Source of the DNA: Lutjanus erythropterus
Taxonomy: Eukaryota; Chordata; Actinopteri; Lutjaniformes; Lutjanidae
DNA: 64,000 nt
Reading direction: 5' to 3'
NCBI GenBank assembly: GCA_020091685.1
Contig: CM034598.1
Span: 20,137,745-20,201,744 of the forward strand
How positions within the stretch are numbered: position 1 is the first letter of the stretch; each line of letters opens with the position of its first letter. Positions 1 to 13,324 of this stretch are shown here, one piece after another. Position numbers and translations under genes: made by a program. The notes under the pieces were generated by a model. It saw only the letters and a program-made list of their open reading frames with translations. It did not search any database and was not told the DNA's origin.

Positions 1-437
1 AACAACCTCTTAGTGTTTAACAAAGCCATGTAGATTATTAAGCAATGGTTTTACTTCATTGTAAACCTGAATAAGTAACAGAACTGAAAAAAGAGGAAAT
101 AAGCTTCAAAACAATTTTTTATAGTTCGTAATGCAAAAGTTGGAGGTTATCAGTTTTAAATGCATTGCATTGTATGCACAGTTATACATGCATTTTATTA
201 ATATGTTTTTTAACAACAAATTGTGGAAAAACTCATCAGGTCTGTTTTTAAGACATAATCTAATAATCATAATAATTTTACATGCAATCTTGACGCACAA
301 AAGGTACCTGTATTCAATTACAATTACAGATTTTAAAAAAGTAATGAGATTAAAGACACACTTAATAAAACGGGGATTATTGGCATTACATTATTAAAAT
401 AAAGAACGCTTCACTAACAACAAACATAGAACACTTA

Positions 438-745
438 AAGCTGCAACAATTAATTGACTATTAACTGACTTTTAATTTAATCTGCATCTATTTTGATAAC
501 CGACTAATCGTTTGGGTCATTTTTAAATGAAAAATTAAGTAACAATTTTCCGATTTCAGGTTTTAAATGTGAATATTTCACACCTTTCTGTCAGTTAACT
601 GAATATCTTTGAGTTGTGGACAAAACCAGACATTTGGGGACATCATCTTGGACTCTGATCGTTTTTCATGGAACCAAAGAACAAATCGATTAATTTAGAA
701 AATAATCCACTGAGTAAATGATGATGAAAATAGTTGCAGCCCTGA
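438..745 (+). repeat. Dispersed repeat, ATCGATTAAT family, copy 1
   Basis: This starts with GCTGCAACAATTAATTGAC and ends with GAAAATAGTTGCAGCCCT, so the ends are imperfect inverted repeats. It contains AATCGATTAATTTAGAAAATAAT. It lies in the arsi intron and resembles the copy at 17678-18050 over its full length, including the shared inner segments GATTTCAGG/CGTTTTAAATGTG and AAAACAAGACATT-like. It looks like a teleost MITE-type element; the family name is not known to me. Confidence 0.6.
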
Positions 746-855
746 ACACACTACATTAGTCTAAACAATTTCACCATACTGAGGTAATCCAGAAGTGACG
801 AAGTAATTAAATTAGATTAGTTTAATACTGAGATACTGGCGGACAGACACTTCAC

Positions 856-1169
856 CTGCCGGTGATGAGCTGGCTGCGGGACGGGGTGCAGATGGGCTGG
901 ATGTAGTAATTCTCCAGCTTCACTCCGTCCGCTGCCAGTCTGTCCAGCGCCGGTGTCCTGATGTCGGAGCTGTGGTAGCCGATGTCGTTGAATCCCTGAT
1001 CGTCTGTCATGATGAAGATGATGTGCGGAGGCTGCGGGACAGGAGACATGTCCACAAAGGTCTGGTGCGGCTCGTTTTCCACCTGGTTAGGACTCATCAT
1101 GTCCCAGGTCAGATACCCGAGGCTGAGCAGGCTCATCATGGAGAAGCCGGTCAGAGCTGTCGTTGCCAT
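856..1169 (-). CDS. arsi: Arylsulfatase I, first coding exon (partial gene)
   Basis: This exon encodes the N-terminal ~105 residues of a type I sulfatase, an enzyme family that hydrolyses sulfate esters in the secretory pathway or lysosome. A hydrophobic signal-anchor-like start (residues 7-21, [17 protein letters not shown]) is followed by the metal-binding segment [10 protein letters not shown] (Asp56, Asp57) and the sulfatase signature CTPSR at Cys94, the residue converted to formylglycine. The exon ends after ACCGGCAG at a GTGAAG donor (minus strand), and reading on gives a stop at once, so the intron fills 1-855 and the remaining exon lies off the left edge. The start ATG at 1169 gives the same N-terminal pattern that I recall for ARSI (TGFSxxSLLSxGYLxWD) rather than ARSJ. 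Neighbouring tcof1 supports this, because ARSI and TCOF1 are adjacent in human 5q32. ARSJ is the main alternative. Confidence 0.88.
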
Positions 1170-2489
1170 GGTTCCTGAGACTCTTAATATCAGTCAGACC
1201 AGCGAGATTTCAGTGTAATGTCACCAAATCATGGTGGAGGAAGGATGCAACTGTTTAAAAGTCATCAGATCTTACAATTTGCGCTGCATAAATCTCAGTC
1301 AATCAAAGAAAAGCTACACCTCCATCCTGGCTGACTCTCCAAACTGTTACAGCCTCCTTTGAAAATACTTCACATTCTCCAGTGGTCCCATTAACTCCGC
1401 CCATTTGCCTCACTGGAATAACATCAGACCCCTACCAAGAAAAAAAAACACACACAGAGACATGTTTCTACTACACCCAGGTGTTAATAATGAGCTTATT
1501 TATATCTCACAATTATTTTAATAAATCTTGGCCAGTGGTTGTCAATTAAGGGTGTGGGGACCAGCAGCGGTCCATGGCACTCTGCCGCAGGTCAGTGAAA
1601 AGTTTTCAGAATTATTAATTTAAAGCTATAACATGAAACGCTTTTGCATTAAAATATCTAAAAAACGCTAGGCATGTGTTAAATATGTTGTTGAGTCGTG
1701 TATTTATATAGTCCCAAATTATTCCAGCAGTGCTCAAACCCACAGAAATCTGTAAACACAACAGGAACAATAATTATAGAAAGAAAGCAGGTAAGTAAGC
1801 CGAGTCAAGCAAGTAGACAACAAAAGACCCCAAAACAAGGAATACTATGAAACAAATCAAGACCACATCTGTAGCCTTTTACACTTCAGTTCAGACACCA
1901 AATATTAGCAAGAAAGTTGTTAAAACTGCATTTCCACGCTCCGATTACAAATGAGAGGGAAAATAACAATTATTATTACTTATTTACTCACTTGAATTTG
2001 ATTTAAAAAAAACAAAAAAAACAAAAAACTTTAAGTTGTCCTTGTGAACACAGCTGTGACAATTCCAGGATCTCAGGACTTCTATTAAATACGTATGATT
2101 TTTTTTGTTATAATATTCTACCCAGAGTAAAGCCAAGTTCTGTCTCAATGCAAGTCTATATAAGGAATAAACTTCTACTACTCTTTAATTTCTTTTCAAT
2201 TGTTTGTTTTTGTGCAGTCCCAGAAAATGTCAGTATGAGTTCCCACTAATTCACATCCTCTTCAACACACTCCATTGCTGTCCATAGACCCCACTGTACA
2301 AAGGGCCCCATAAGTTTCTTTTACTTTTTGCTAATTAATTACATAATTATTCTTTCTTATTATCAACACTAAAATGGCATCTGAAAGATCTTACTGCCGT
2401 AACAGTAAGCCAACTTCTGAAAACAAATAGCTCAGAGTGTTGAAAAATAAAGTAAAGCTACAGCGGCTCTGAAAAAAGAAGGAAGTGGG

Positions 2490-2660
2490 ACGACACTCAA
2501 AGATCATAAGTATCCACGCCAGCTGCAGCCTCTTCACCCTGCTGTCGTATAAGACGAGATATAGAAGTGTTGCTGTATCACTAGAATTCAGTGCAGCTTC
2601 TTTCTTCAGGCTGTGAGACTCCTCAATTTATCCACCTCACTCCACCATAAATAAGTTTAT
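2490..2660 (+). mobile_element. Probable 3'-end fragment of a non-LTR retrotransposon
   Basis: The stretch AAGTATCCACGCCAGCTGCAGCCTCTTCACC (read here in parts: CACGCCAGCTGCAG, CTCTTCACCCTGCTG, TTCAGGCTGTGAGACTCC) resembles the C-terminal end of LINE ORF2 copies common in fish. It has no intact reading frame. The identification is from memory only. Confidence 0.35.
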
Positions 2661-3794
2661 TTTTATGTCTTATGTATGTGAATGGCCCCATGCCTGTGTT
2701 TGCCTTAGGGCCCAAAATGAAATCCACCCCTGTCCATTTCTCCTCTGTTTGTAACACCCTGTGAATGTGGGATTTTATGTTTTTCCTCTAATGCTAATAC
2801 CAACAAGTGTTTTCAGATATCAGTGTCAGATATTCGGTGTAAAAGCAGCTTTTAAAGCAGCGAAAAGCCTCACTTTCATACACTTTCCTCTACCATTTCA
2901 TGGTCATTTGATTTCAATGAACCACACAGCCTGCCAACTTTACAAATTACTAGAAAGCAAGGAAAAATCACTCCCATCTGACCTAGTTCAGCAGTGGATG
3001 ACAGCGACTCTACTGAAAGACCCTCACTCAGAAAAATCCGGTGTGTGGGGGAGATTTGAGTCTCGGGGCGGCTACGGGGCCCCACGAGGCCCTGTACAGA
3101 CACAATCACAGACACTGTTCACCCACTAAAACTCCACGGCACTCACAAACACTCTCTTATTATTCCTGCTGTTTTATGAGTGCTGCAGACCTGAGGAGAG
3201 AAACAGAGCAGACTTCCCAGACTCCCAGATAACATCTCCAACCAGGCGTCAAAGAACCACTTTACAAATCATTCAGAGGGTCAACAGAGAGCAGCAGCAC
3301 TGCACAGGCTCAGCCACAGCTCCTGCGGGCAGGCACTGCTCCACAGTGTCTTGTCTGTGGACCTTCATTATGCCGCAGATTCACTTTGACAGGGAATCAA
3401 GGAAGGGCTGACTGCAGAGAGCAAAATATTGAGGGCATTTACAAACAAGAATATGTGGATCAAGTGAAGAAAATGGGCCAGGGAGCAACACAAGATGGTC
3501 GCTGTGTCAGATTGAAGTGATCATGTTACCCTAAAATCCTCCCGACATCCAGGCAGGAGACAAGTCAGCCTAAACATGGAAGCCGGACTACTCTTACAAT
3601 CTCATATGTGCTAATTGGCTACATTGAGATGTGTGCCTGTCACATGAAAGTTGCTAAAAATGAAAAAACAGACTTTTTGACCATGGGACTTGCCAAATTT
3701 CTCCATGTTACATAGTGGTCAGGCAAGAGAACGACCACGCTGTCATGGAGAATGTTGTGTGTGTTGTCAAACTAAGTGATCAAGCCCTTGTGAT

Positions 3795-3880
3795 GTGTTT
3801 CAAGTCAAGTCAAATTTTATCTATATCATTACACAATGTGTACAACACCCTCTGTCTTTTAGAGCCTTGATCAGGTAAGT
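3795..3880 (+). repeat. Short dispersed-repeat tail (CAAGTCAAGTCAAATTTTAT)
   Basis: CAAGTCAAGTCAAATTTTAT followed by an AT-rich stretch is a motif seen at the ends of retroposed elements in fish. No full element can be delimited here. Confidence 0.3.
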
Positions 3881-5790
3881 AACTCCCCCAAAATCAATGT
3901 TTTTAACAAAAAAAACTGCTCAATGCACATTTTGATTCCTGATGTCCCACATGTGTAGGATTGGGCCATTAGTGGCCTGAAATTGTGTTGTGTAATCCCA
4001 GGAATAAGACACTGTATTGATTTAACAAATGAGGCAATAATATTTTCTTATCTTGTCTTGTTATCTTAGATGTCATGGACATTTCACTCTTAAATTTTCT
4101 CTTTTAAACTCAAATGTGTTGAATAACTCAAGGTCATTGAGGTGAAACATGGCCTGGCTGCACATAAAAATGAGATCTGTCGGAGTCAGGAGTCAACACA
4201 CTGGAAGGTAAAACATCATACCTTGCAAATATTGATATTGGTTACAGAGCGACTTGTGGGCATGGAGGTCGCGAGGCAGCCAAAGGAAGTATGAGCCTCC
4301 CGTAAAGGGCATGAAGCTGCGGCCGGCGATGTTTGCCCACCAGCAGCAGCAAAGGCATCTTTGGAGCAGTGCTCCTGAGTTTAGGGCAGGTCAAGCCGAG
4401 AAAAAAAAAAATGAAGAAAAAAATGATTGAGGTGCACCTGAAGTTTTACACCCTCGTGTTTATTTGTGTAGTTTTCCTAGAGGGAGCGGCCTGGACAGCT
4501 GAAGGTCTTTGCAAAAATCCCACCAAAGACCAGAGAGATGTTGTGCAATCACACTGAGGGACTTAATATTATTGATCACAGTACACTGTAAAAGAAAGCT
4601 ATATGGGAATTTAGTGGAATAAGCTAATCTTTTCACAGCAACTTGATGAAAATCTACAAGTTTTATTTATTCAAGTTAATTAACGTTAAAATTTATAGTA
4701 TTTATTTTCAGAACACGTCTTCTAACTTAAAGTCGTTTTGACAAATGAGTTGAATGAATACACTATACACAGTTTAAGATAAGTCATGTTTACTTGTTTT
4801 CATAATAATAACAACACTGCCAAACAAGGTGAATATCAGTACTGAATTCAGTCTCTACTCCTGTACATTTAAAATTCAGTAAATTCACTGGGAGCAGTTT
4901 CATATCAGGATGCACCCATATCCCAATCATTATTTAGGAAAGCACAGATGTTTCTTTTATCCAAAGTTACTTGGCATATTTTAAAAAAGTCACATCTAAC
5001 TAAATCAATCAGTGATTACTCCAATGCACCAAGATTATTCCCCTCAATTGAAGATTATTTCTATATACTCACACATCTTTACTGTAGAGTGTCTATTTCC
5101 AATGAAAGACAAAATATTCTGTCTTTGTAAAACATTTTTTTTGTTTCTGATTATTCAGTGTTCCCCAGTGAAAGGAGAGGTGGTGTTGGGCTTCAGTTAG
5201 TTTAGCTAAAAGTAGATAGATAGATGAAAAAGTGCAGTATGACAATGTGGAAAAATGTAATAATATGCCAATATCAAATCACTGTGATGCTTTGTAGGCA
5301 CAACAATTGCATTATTAATTAATATTACATTTGCCCAACTTAATGTGACTTCCGGATACAGGTACTATGATAATGACATCTCTCTGTGTCTGTTCTTTGT
5401 GTGAAATGAAGAACTGACTCTTCAAACTGAGAAAATGTGAAAGTAAATCACATGTTCGCCAGTGTGACTAAAGAGTTGCTGGTTCAACTTAGCATCTTGT
5501 GTTTTCTCAAGTGTAACTGAATTGATATCATGTTTATTTGATGAGAAAAGTTAATTTATTTTGAATAATTGCAGAAATATCTCAACTTCTCCTTTAAATT
5601 GCAGTAACGTAAAATTTTAAGGCAGCCCAGACAACTAACTGTTTTAAGTTAAAGCAGTGTAAGTTCACGATATCTGTGAACAACAGCTCACAAAAGTCAA
5701 CCCAGAGGTAACAAAGAGGGCATACAGAGAGTCAGTGATGTCCCTGAGTGGCAGTGAAATAACATGGAATCACCCTGGAGGGGAACATAC

Positions 5791-5794
<4 letters not shown>

Positions 5795-5839
<45 letters not shown>
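5795..5839. repeat. (TG)n microsatellite
   Basis: An uninterrupted TG run of about 22 units. Confidence 0.95.
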
Positions 5840-5975
5840 GCCAGGAAAGTAAGAGTCTCAGGTAGCCACACTTATGAGATGTGACTCATCTGTTTTCTGT
5901 TGGTCAGAGGTGTAACTGCGGCAGCTCACCGGGTCAACAACAACTCCACTCACAACCAGCACCACTACACAAACA

Positions 5976-6010
5976 ACACACACACTGACACACACACACA
6001 CACACACACA
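5976..6010. repeat. (CA)n microsatellite
   Basis: CA run broken once by CTGA, 140 bases after the TG run at 5795-5839. The two are complementary and could fold into a hairpin. Confidence 0.85.
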
Positions 6011-7949
6011 AATATTAGCATAAGCATGTGCCCACATACTAACACATACTCGTCATCGTCTGAAGTCTGGAAAGCTGTTGATAGGTTGATACCACAGATA
6101 TTTTACATCCTTTTTTGAACTGTCCTATTACCAAAATAAAGAATTCAACCATTAGCCGAGAAATGGTTTGATGACAGTATTTATGGAAACAGTTACCTTA
6201 CAATACACCACGAGGAGGCGTTTCGTTGACTCTTAAATGTTGAACAAACACCGTACTTGGTTTCTGGAAGTTATTTTCATTTTTTTTTTGTTTGTTGAAA
6301 GTTATTCTGGGTTGCCACTCAATGTCAGAATGAGCTAAGAATAAAAAAATATGTTAATTTATTAGCATTCTTGTAACCCGCAGCTGTCCAAAGCCAGTAA
6401 GAGCCTGATATAAACACAGTAAGTGGTCATGTTAGGTATGTGAAGGTCACTCTAGTTTAATGGACCAGTCATGCTGAGATTATATGTGACTCAGTGGAAA
6501 TTTAAGTTCAAGTGTAAAGATTTCATTCTCAGACTCTTATTTCATTCTTCACCTCTTTAATTTCTCGATCCTGCAATCCTAAATGTAAATGTTTTTCTTA
6601 CCGCACACAGTTAAATGACTACATCTTCAGGACTTCAGGAGAAAGTATGTTTACTAAATTGTTTTTATAATTTCGTTATGGTGACAACTGAATTCTTGCC
6701 TGGATCTTGTTCACAGACAACATTTCTATGAAATGATATATTTATATCCACGCTGGATTCTCAAGGATGTGGTCGGGGTGGATGGTGGGCGTTCAAACTC
6801 CAAGATTTGCATCCAGACTCCTGTGACAAAAGTTCTCCATTTAAGGTCTGGAAATATCATTTTGGGTAGATTTATGTAATAAAAGCACTTTTGATAGGGT
6901 TGAGGTAAGATGGTCATTTTCAGTAGGTTTGGGCAACAAAAGCATTGTAAATATTGTCATTTACATTAAATATTGATAAATAAATCTAATATCTCAAGTC
7001 ACCCCTGTCTTTTGAATAATGATGAAGTCACTACGACTTGGCTGAAAACAAATGAAATATGTTGTCACTGAACATTTTACTGATACATTCAGTACAACAT
7101 TTTTGCGACTTTCCACTTATATTGTTAAAGATACTGTGAAGCAACAATAAATGTGTATTCTGAGTTTGTCACGCCACAGAAAGATGTTATTATGGACCCA
7201 GACAAATTTGAGTGATTAAAAAAAACTAAGTAAATTAGGCCTCAAAATCATGAAAAAAAAATCCCATGTATTTGGTTGTTTTCATATCAGGTCAATTGTC
7301 AATTATGGTGTGTTGTTTGCCCCATTAGGGCCACCTTAGGGTGGGCCGTAACAATATAAATGTAATTTCAGGGGGGAAGGGCTGGGGTTTGGGAGGGAAA
7401 TGTATCTTAAACATATGACAGCAACCTTGAAATTGGGCTACTTCAGAAAATCTCCGCATTTGATTGTGCTGCAAACATCTGTGGTGTGGTTGTAGGCTGT
7501 GCATTACCCTCTTGATGTGTTAAATTTCTTCCAGCGGATGTGAACTCAGTGTTGTGGAACACTGTAAATTTAACAACACTCTCTTTTCTCTACTTTTTAA
7601 TTGAAAGTGGATATATAAAACACAATCAAAGCTTGGCTGCAGCTCATTACTTCAAGCGAGAGGAACACATGAATAAAGTTAGAACAAGGCACGTCTGTAG
7701 TAGCTGTTAAAACCTTTTGTCGACATCACACCTCTGTGTTTCTGTGGTAACGTTTTCTCACAGTCAGATCAAGAGTAGGCATAATGACCAAAAACCAACA
7801 GCAGTGCAAACCCATATGTGTTTTATCTCCAAGAATTAACAAACTTTCTCACAACCTCTTTTCATTTTAATGTCACTTTCCATCCAGGTTCTCCTTTTCT
7901 GGGGGACCATGAAATGCAATAATGAGATGAGAGGGAAGCAGAGGCTGGG

Positions 7950-7968
7950 GGCTGCTGCTGCTGCTGCT
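7950..7968. repeat. Short (CTG)n run
   Basis: Six CTG units. On the minus strand it gives the QQQQQ run of a chance ORF; no gene is supported. Confidence 0.8.
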
Positions 7969-10399
7969 CGGTGTCGGTTGACACCAGATGTTGGCTTTGG
8001 CTAAAGGAAGAGGTGCTGCTCCCCTTCACCATGAACACTACCCCCTTTCTAATCAACGCAGCCCTGCCAGTAAACCTGCACATTACTTCCCCTCTTAGCC
8101 CAATTTTCTAATCTGAGTAAGACTGGATGGAGGTTTTCTCTCTTCCTGCGCGCCAACCTCCGAGCCAAAACCTTTACTTCAATAGGACTGTATTCAGCTT
8201 GTCTCCAATCTACGACGTAGGTTACAAAAGTACCTTTGTTTCAAGAGTTTGCTCAACACCCCTTTATCATTTTTTCAACACCAGTTCATCACATTGGGGC
8301 TTTCTCTCTCAGTTCAGTGTAGTTGAATTTAACTGATGTAAATGCCAAAAATCACTGTTGCTCTTTGTCCTATAAAGGCAGACAGCAGTAATTACACTGA
8401 AGTTGAGAGAAAAAAGGTTTAAAGTTCCCATGAAGTCAAAATTCATGTTTGAAATGTTTTTTATCACATATATATTGTACTATATGTCCTCTGTATGCTA
8501 TTATAGCCAACAAAGATAAAAAAAACGGTATTTCAGAGTTTGTTTTTTCTGCAAAATGATTAAAACTGTTGATGACTAATCCTGCACATGGGAATGAACA
8601 TTAAATTTATGTCCAACGAAACGCCTTCTCACAAATAAATCCGTACCCTGGAGTGGACGGGAGGGTTTCTGCGGGTCTCACTGTACAAAAACACATTTTT
8701 CTAACTTTAACCGATCACAAGATCGAATTGTATGGAGAAAATATTTTCTGGTTTACTGTCTGATGTCCTGCAGCTGCTCAGCTTCAACTTTCAGTTATTT
8801 AATTACAGAGCTTTCCTGGTGAACGGATTACTTGTTGCTAAAGTAGCTCACCATAGCTGTTAGCTGTTGGTTGCTGTTAGTGGGCATCAGAATCAGGCTC
8901 AGCACCCTAACAATACACATGACCGGTCATTGGGATGAAAACAGCTTCCAAGGTTGGTTTCCTAATGGAAAGATAGCGTTACTTGTTGTTAAAGTAAGTA
9001 AGCTAAGCACCAACTTCAATTAGCTCCATTAGTCGTGACTCAGCCCCAGGTTACAGGGAGCCAAAACCACTGACCAGTCTTATAGTCTAAGATAGTACAT
9101 TTTCTTTTGATTACTTACGGTCCTTCACTGAGATAAAATCGCCCAACCTCTGTTTTGCTAAATGTCTGTAGCCACACTAAATAATGTGAGAGCCAAAAGG
9201 AGCTGAGATGGACCTAACTAGCTAGTTAGCTTTAGCTTTAGTAAATTTAGTCTCAGCTAAAACTAGATTTCACTTGGTACAGCTTGGTTTCACTGTGTGA
9301 GTGCAAGAAGAGTGCGGTTACTGTGTTTGGGTTTTTTGATTGGTTTTGTCGTCACTGCTGAATTTAAAAACTGTTTTTTAAATATCTGTCATTCATGTTA
9401 GGCTTCACATATCTAAAGAAGTCTGATACAGGTCTTAACTTAGTTTCAACCAAATTTGCATTTTACCTTTGTATAGACATTATGGTAAATATGTTAATAC
9501 CAACACAACAAAGGAACAGTTAACCACAGTTCTTTCAGTCCGTATCTATAGGCGTGTGGTTTACCACATAGCATCTCAGCTTCAACTGCCACAACCTCCA
9601 CCATCAGTGCATCTGCAGTGCAAGAAACGAACATTTGCACATGTGGATGGGGAGGTTACAAGACACATGAAAATCAAATGAAGGCTAAGTTCTCAATCAG
9701 CATAAAGGATTCATCTATATCTGCTCTCTCCCTCGCTGGCTGTGTCAGTTTTAACATCGACACATCGTGCAAACCAGGTGGGACCTCACAGGTGAGGCTG
9801 CAGTCCAGGGCTCCTGACTGAAGTTGTGTTTGATTTGGCACATGTGGAGCCACAGCAGCACCTGGGCAGGAAGGCCAGACACAACACTTCATTATGACCC
9901 TCCAGCAGAGCCGCCTGGATGGACATCTGACAGAGACTCAATGAACAATCACTGCAGGACTTTACTCTAGGTCCATTTGAAATGTCCTCAAAGCTTTCTT
10001 TATTTTTAATGAATAAACTAATCAGTCATAACCTTTCAAAAAGAGACATTAACACATCTTAAAGTGCTCTACTTAAAATGTTAAAAACTGACAGGTTGTG
10101 ACACATTATAAGTCCCCTGAAATAACAACCAACACCGACTGTAGCTGCGGTTAATTACCTGCAGGGTGAGCGCTGATGTCAGCTGCAAATCGTGTGGAAT
10201 GTAAAGTAGGTTAATTTCCTGTAAAACAGAGTGCCATTTACAAGGGTAACCTGTACAAATATCCCAGTCATTTTAACTGCAGCCTGTCATCAAAAATCAA
10301 AGCGAAATGCTCCACTTCTTTTTTCCTGTGATCAAGGATGTTAAATTATTCCTCTGTCTCTGCTTCATTTCTTCTTCCAATAACTTCATCTCAGTCTCT

Positions 10400-10960
10400 A
10401 AAATATTAGGGTTGGGAGGGTTACTTAAAAATCTGTCCCAATACAATTACTAATTACCTGTTAAAAATGTAGCCAGTAAGATAATCCAAGTTTCAATATA
10501 TGAAGTAATGTAACTTGATTACTTTTTGGATTACCTCTACAGTTAGTATTTTTTTTTTCCTGTTAGCAGTTGGTCTGTGAAGGTAAGACCAACTACTAGC
10601 ATTAGTTATACAGACCAAATTTAAATTAGATGTTGAGACAAGATGATGGTGAAATCTCCGCTGCGTGAAAACATTTTTTCAAGAGATAATGAAATGGTAA
10701 CTGTAATATGAGTTGGTTTCACTGAGATCAAAATGGTGCTGAGACTTGTTAAGTGTTGTAACGTGCACACTGTACATGGTAGTATATCATTATTTATTCT
10801 AAAATACATTTTAAAATTGAAGTCCTGCTACTAATCTTTATTTTTACTAAATGTGACTGTCATCTGATATCTTATTTTATTGGAATACAGTGAGTTTTTT
10901 GTATCCTGATTACACAATCCTGTAATCTGTTACTCCTCAAACCTGTCAGTTATTAGTTAT
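10400..10960. repeat. Dispersed repeat with ATTACTTTTTGGATTAC core
   Basis: The start (GGGTTACTTAAAAATC, AATCCAAGTTTCAATATATG, TTGATTACTTTTTGGATTAC) and the end (GATTACACAATCCTGTAATC, TGTTACTCCTCAA) are rich in GTAATC/GATTAC words in both orientations. This is the composition of a MITE-like family common in fish. The limits are approximate. Confidence 0.4.
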
Positions 10961-12389
10961 ATAATCTGATATATATTTTTGGAAACATGGACTGAGGAAA
11001 TATTACATATCTCGTTTTACAAACAGTTATTCGTCCATAAAACCTTGGTGGTCTGTCCCATCAACGCGGAGCTGAGTCAGCCTTGTGACTGGTATGCTTT
11101 GCCCAACCTGTGGTGTGTATGCTTGGGGGAGAGGGGTTGTGGAAGATGGTGAAATCAAGCTTGGTGAGACCCACTGAGCTCTGACGTTGAGTTTGGAATA
11201 CACACCGCTTTCCTTTCCTGGTTTTTGCTCCATGAATGGGACTCTTTCAGCCGTTCACTCTTGCTGACCCGCTGCTTACCCAATACTCTCCTCTAGTTTG
11301 ACCCAAGGTCTCACCACCAGCTCTCTCAGATCCACTGCCTGAAAGCCTGTTGTGCCCAGACACCTCTATTTCTAAGTCCAAGTCCAAATACACTTGATCT
11401 ATGGAAGATCGGCTTTCCTGGCAGCTTTTGAAAAGTCTCTGACTTTTTTGAATTTGACTGTATAGCTTGTGGATCCACTGGCTCCATGCGGGATGTTTTT
11501 CCAACATGAAGAGATTAAAAAAGAGAGCTGAGTCAAGAAACCTCGAGCCACAAGAGTAACAGCTGAAATGGTAGCCAGAAGGGACAAGATGAGGTGGTTT
11601 ATTTTAAGACTTACAGGATATCGTCCGTGTTATTTTCTTAAGTATGAGCCAGTGGTCTGTGCTGGCCTTCTCCTTCCATTTCTCACCTTTTAGTGTGTGC
11701 AAACAGTCATCACAGCTGGATATATCAGGGTTTGCTTCACTGGCCACCATTCATTTTTGAATATTGTGAGAAGCACCTTCAACACAGCACCTGGAGGAAT
11801 CCAGAACAGGTTGCCATTAAGAAATAAGAATAATACACATATTCACATATTCTGGATTTTCTATTTACATGTCCAAAGAATGCTCCTAAAACCAGAATGA
11901 TACCAGCATATCCCACATGTCTTAATCAGAACATGGTCCATTCAGAATAAGGCCCAATTCAGACTATCCAACCAGAATATACTGTTTACATGACCTGTAT
12001 CAAATTCAGAATATTCCCATATTCTGAATATTAGTGGAAAACTCCTGTGCATGTAAATGTAGCATCATTTGTCATCACGTGTGTACAAATGGGATATCTA
12101 AGCCTAATCAGAGATTTTCCAAATACAGATAATGTTGTAAAATGCAGCTTACTTTCACATGAAGTCGGTTTTGGATCGCCTGTGGAGTTACAATTTATTT
12201 GTCTTTGAAATAATACAAACTGTATTCAGCATATTTTGCCAAATGAGAATAGATTATTTGCCTTTATGCAAATCACACCACCATTTACTTATAATGTATT
12301 CTGCAATTTATCGTAAGACAAATAGCTTTTCTGTCATTATTATATCACAGTGAAGTTAACATTTGATCTTTTGATTTTTGACATTTATG

Positions 12390-12515
12390 GGCGAGGCGCC
12401 GGCCGAGCTGCAACAGTTGCACCAAGGCTGGGCGCCCAACAGCTGCTGGCTGGCCCCGGGAGGCACCACTCAGTGGCCCAACGATTTGTCGGGCGCCCAA
12501 CAGCTACAAGTTTCC
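12390..12515. repeat. GC-rich island with a repeated GGGCGCCCAACAGCT
   Basis: A GC-rich patch in AT-rich surroundings. GGGCGCCCAACAGCT occurs twice, about 60 bases apart, with related words (GGCGCCGGCC, GGCCCCGGGAGG). Related GGGCGCCCGTCAGACACCAG words recur at 13755-13785, suggesting one low-copy repeat family. Confidence 0.5.
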
Positions 12516-12629
12516 ACTGGAAGGTGATCAATTCACACCATCAGAATCTTGACTTAACAGACTTAAATTTCTATCTGTTGAAGCATCACAATTATTAGAT
12601 AAAACTGGGGGACATGCAGGATGTGTATT

Positions 12630-12740
12630 AAAAAAAGAACGGTTTCACATGATGCAGCATGTGTAGGGCTGATGCCTGTAAATATTATCTCGTTGTTGTT
12701 GTTGTTTTTACAATGACAATAAAGTATTGAACTGAATTAG
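12630..12740 (+). repeat. Probable SINE/LINE 3' tail
   Basis: The segment ends in TTTTTACAATGACAATAAAGTATTGAACTGAA, (key words ACAATGACAATAAAG and TTGAACTGAA), a tail form seen on fish retroposons. Confidence 0.4.
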
Positions 12741-13324
12741 TTATTCTGACTTTTCAATCCCAGGCATATGATGGCTGTTGTTGAATTTGCCTCACTAGCT
12801 CTTAGAATGTTCCCTGAGGGTCCAGTCATAGGTCATCTAACCTGAACAGGCACACTACCAGCTGATCACTCTGCACAACCACAGTCCACAGCTGCACAAG
12901 TAGGAGAGTAGTGCATCCTCCAGATATTTTCTTCCTCTAATTTTCTTCTTCTAATTAGTGCTGTGTTGTTTACCACAGCACTAATTCAACTACTGTAAAA
13001 GATATTAGTGTATTAATTTTAATATTATAAATTAATAACTGTAGTATAATTACATACTGTAAAATGAAGACACTTTTTAATCACAAATATGTAATTTATT
13101 TCATCAATCCACGGAACTCTTCCTTAAATATATTTAGAAAAAATATGTTAAAGCATCCCCACCAGCAGACCTCACCAAAGTAAGAATCCCCCACTGAGGA
13201 CAGCGCCCACCAAGGGGGTGACACCCACCTGAGAAGGCGCCCCCACCTAGGTTGGAACTGCCAGCTGAGTTGTTGGTTATTGCGTTGACTGTAGATTTTT
13301 TTTTTTAATTAAAAAAAACAAACA

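Noticed and set aside
852-855. Stop codon ending the arsi frame after Arg105, suggesting a truncated sulfatase
   Set aside because: The frame passes a good donor (CAG|GTGAAG) at the family's usual exon 1 boundary; the stop is intronic.
856-1169. Arylsulfatase J or B in place of I
   Set aside because: The N-terminal TGFSxxSLLSxGYLxWD wording and the neighbour tcof1 favour ARSI. ARSJ remains possible at low probability.
2761-3129. Plus-strand ORF of 122 codons
   Set aside because: No recognisable domain, no splice context and no supporting neighbour; chance-level length for this window.
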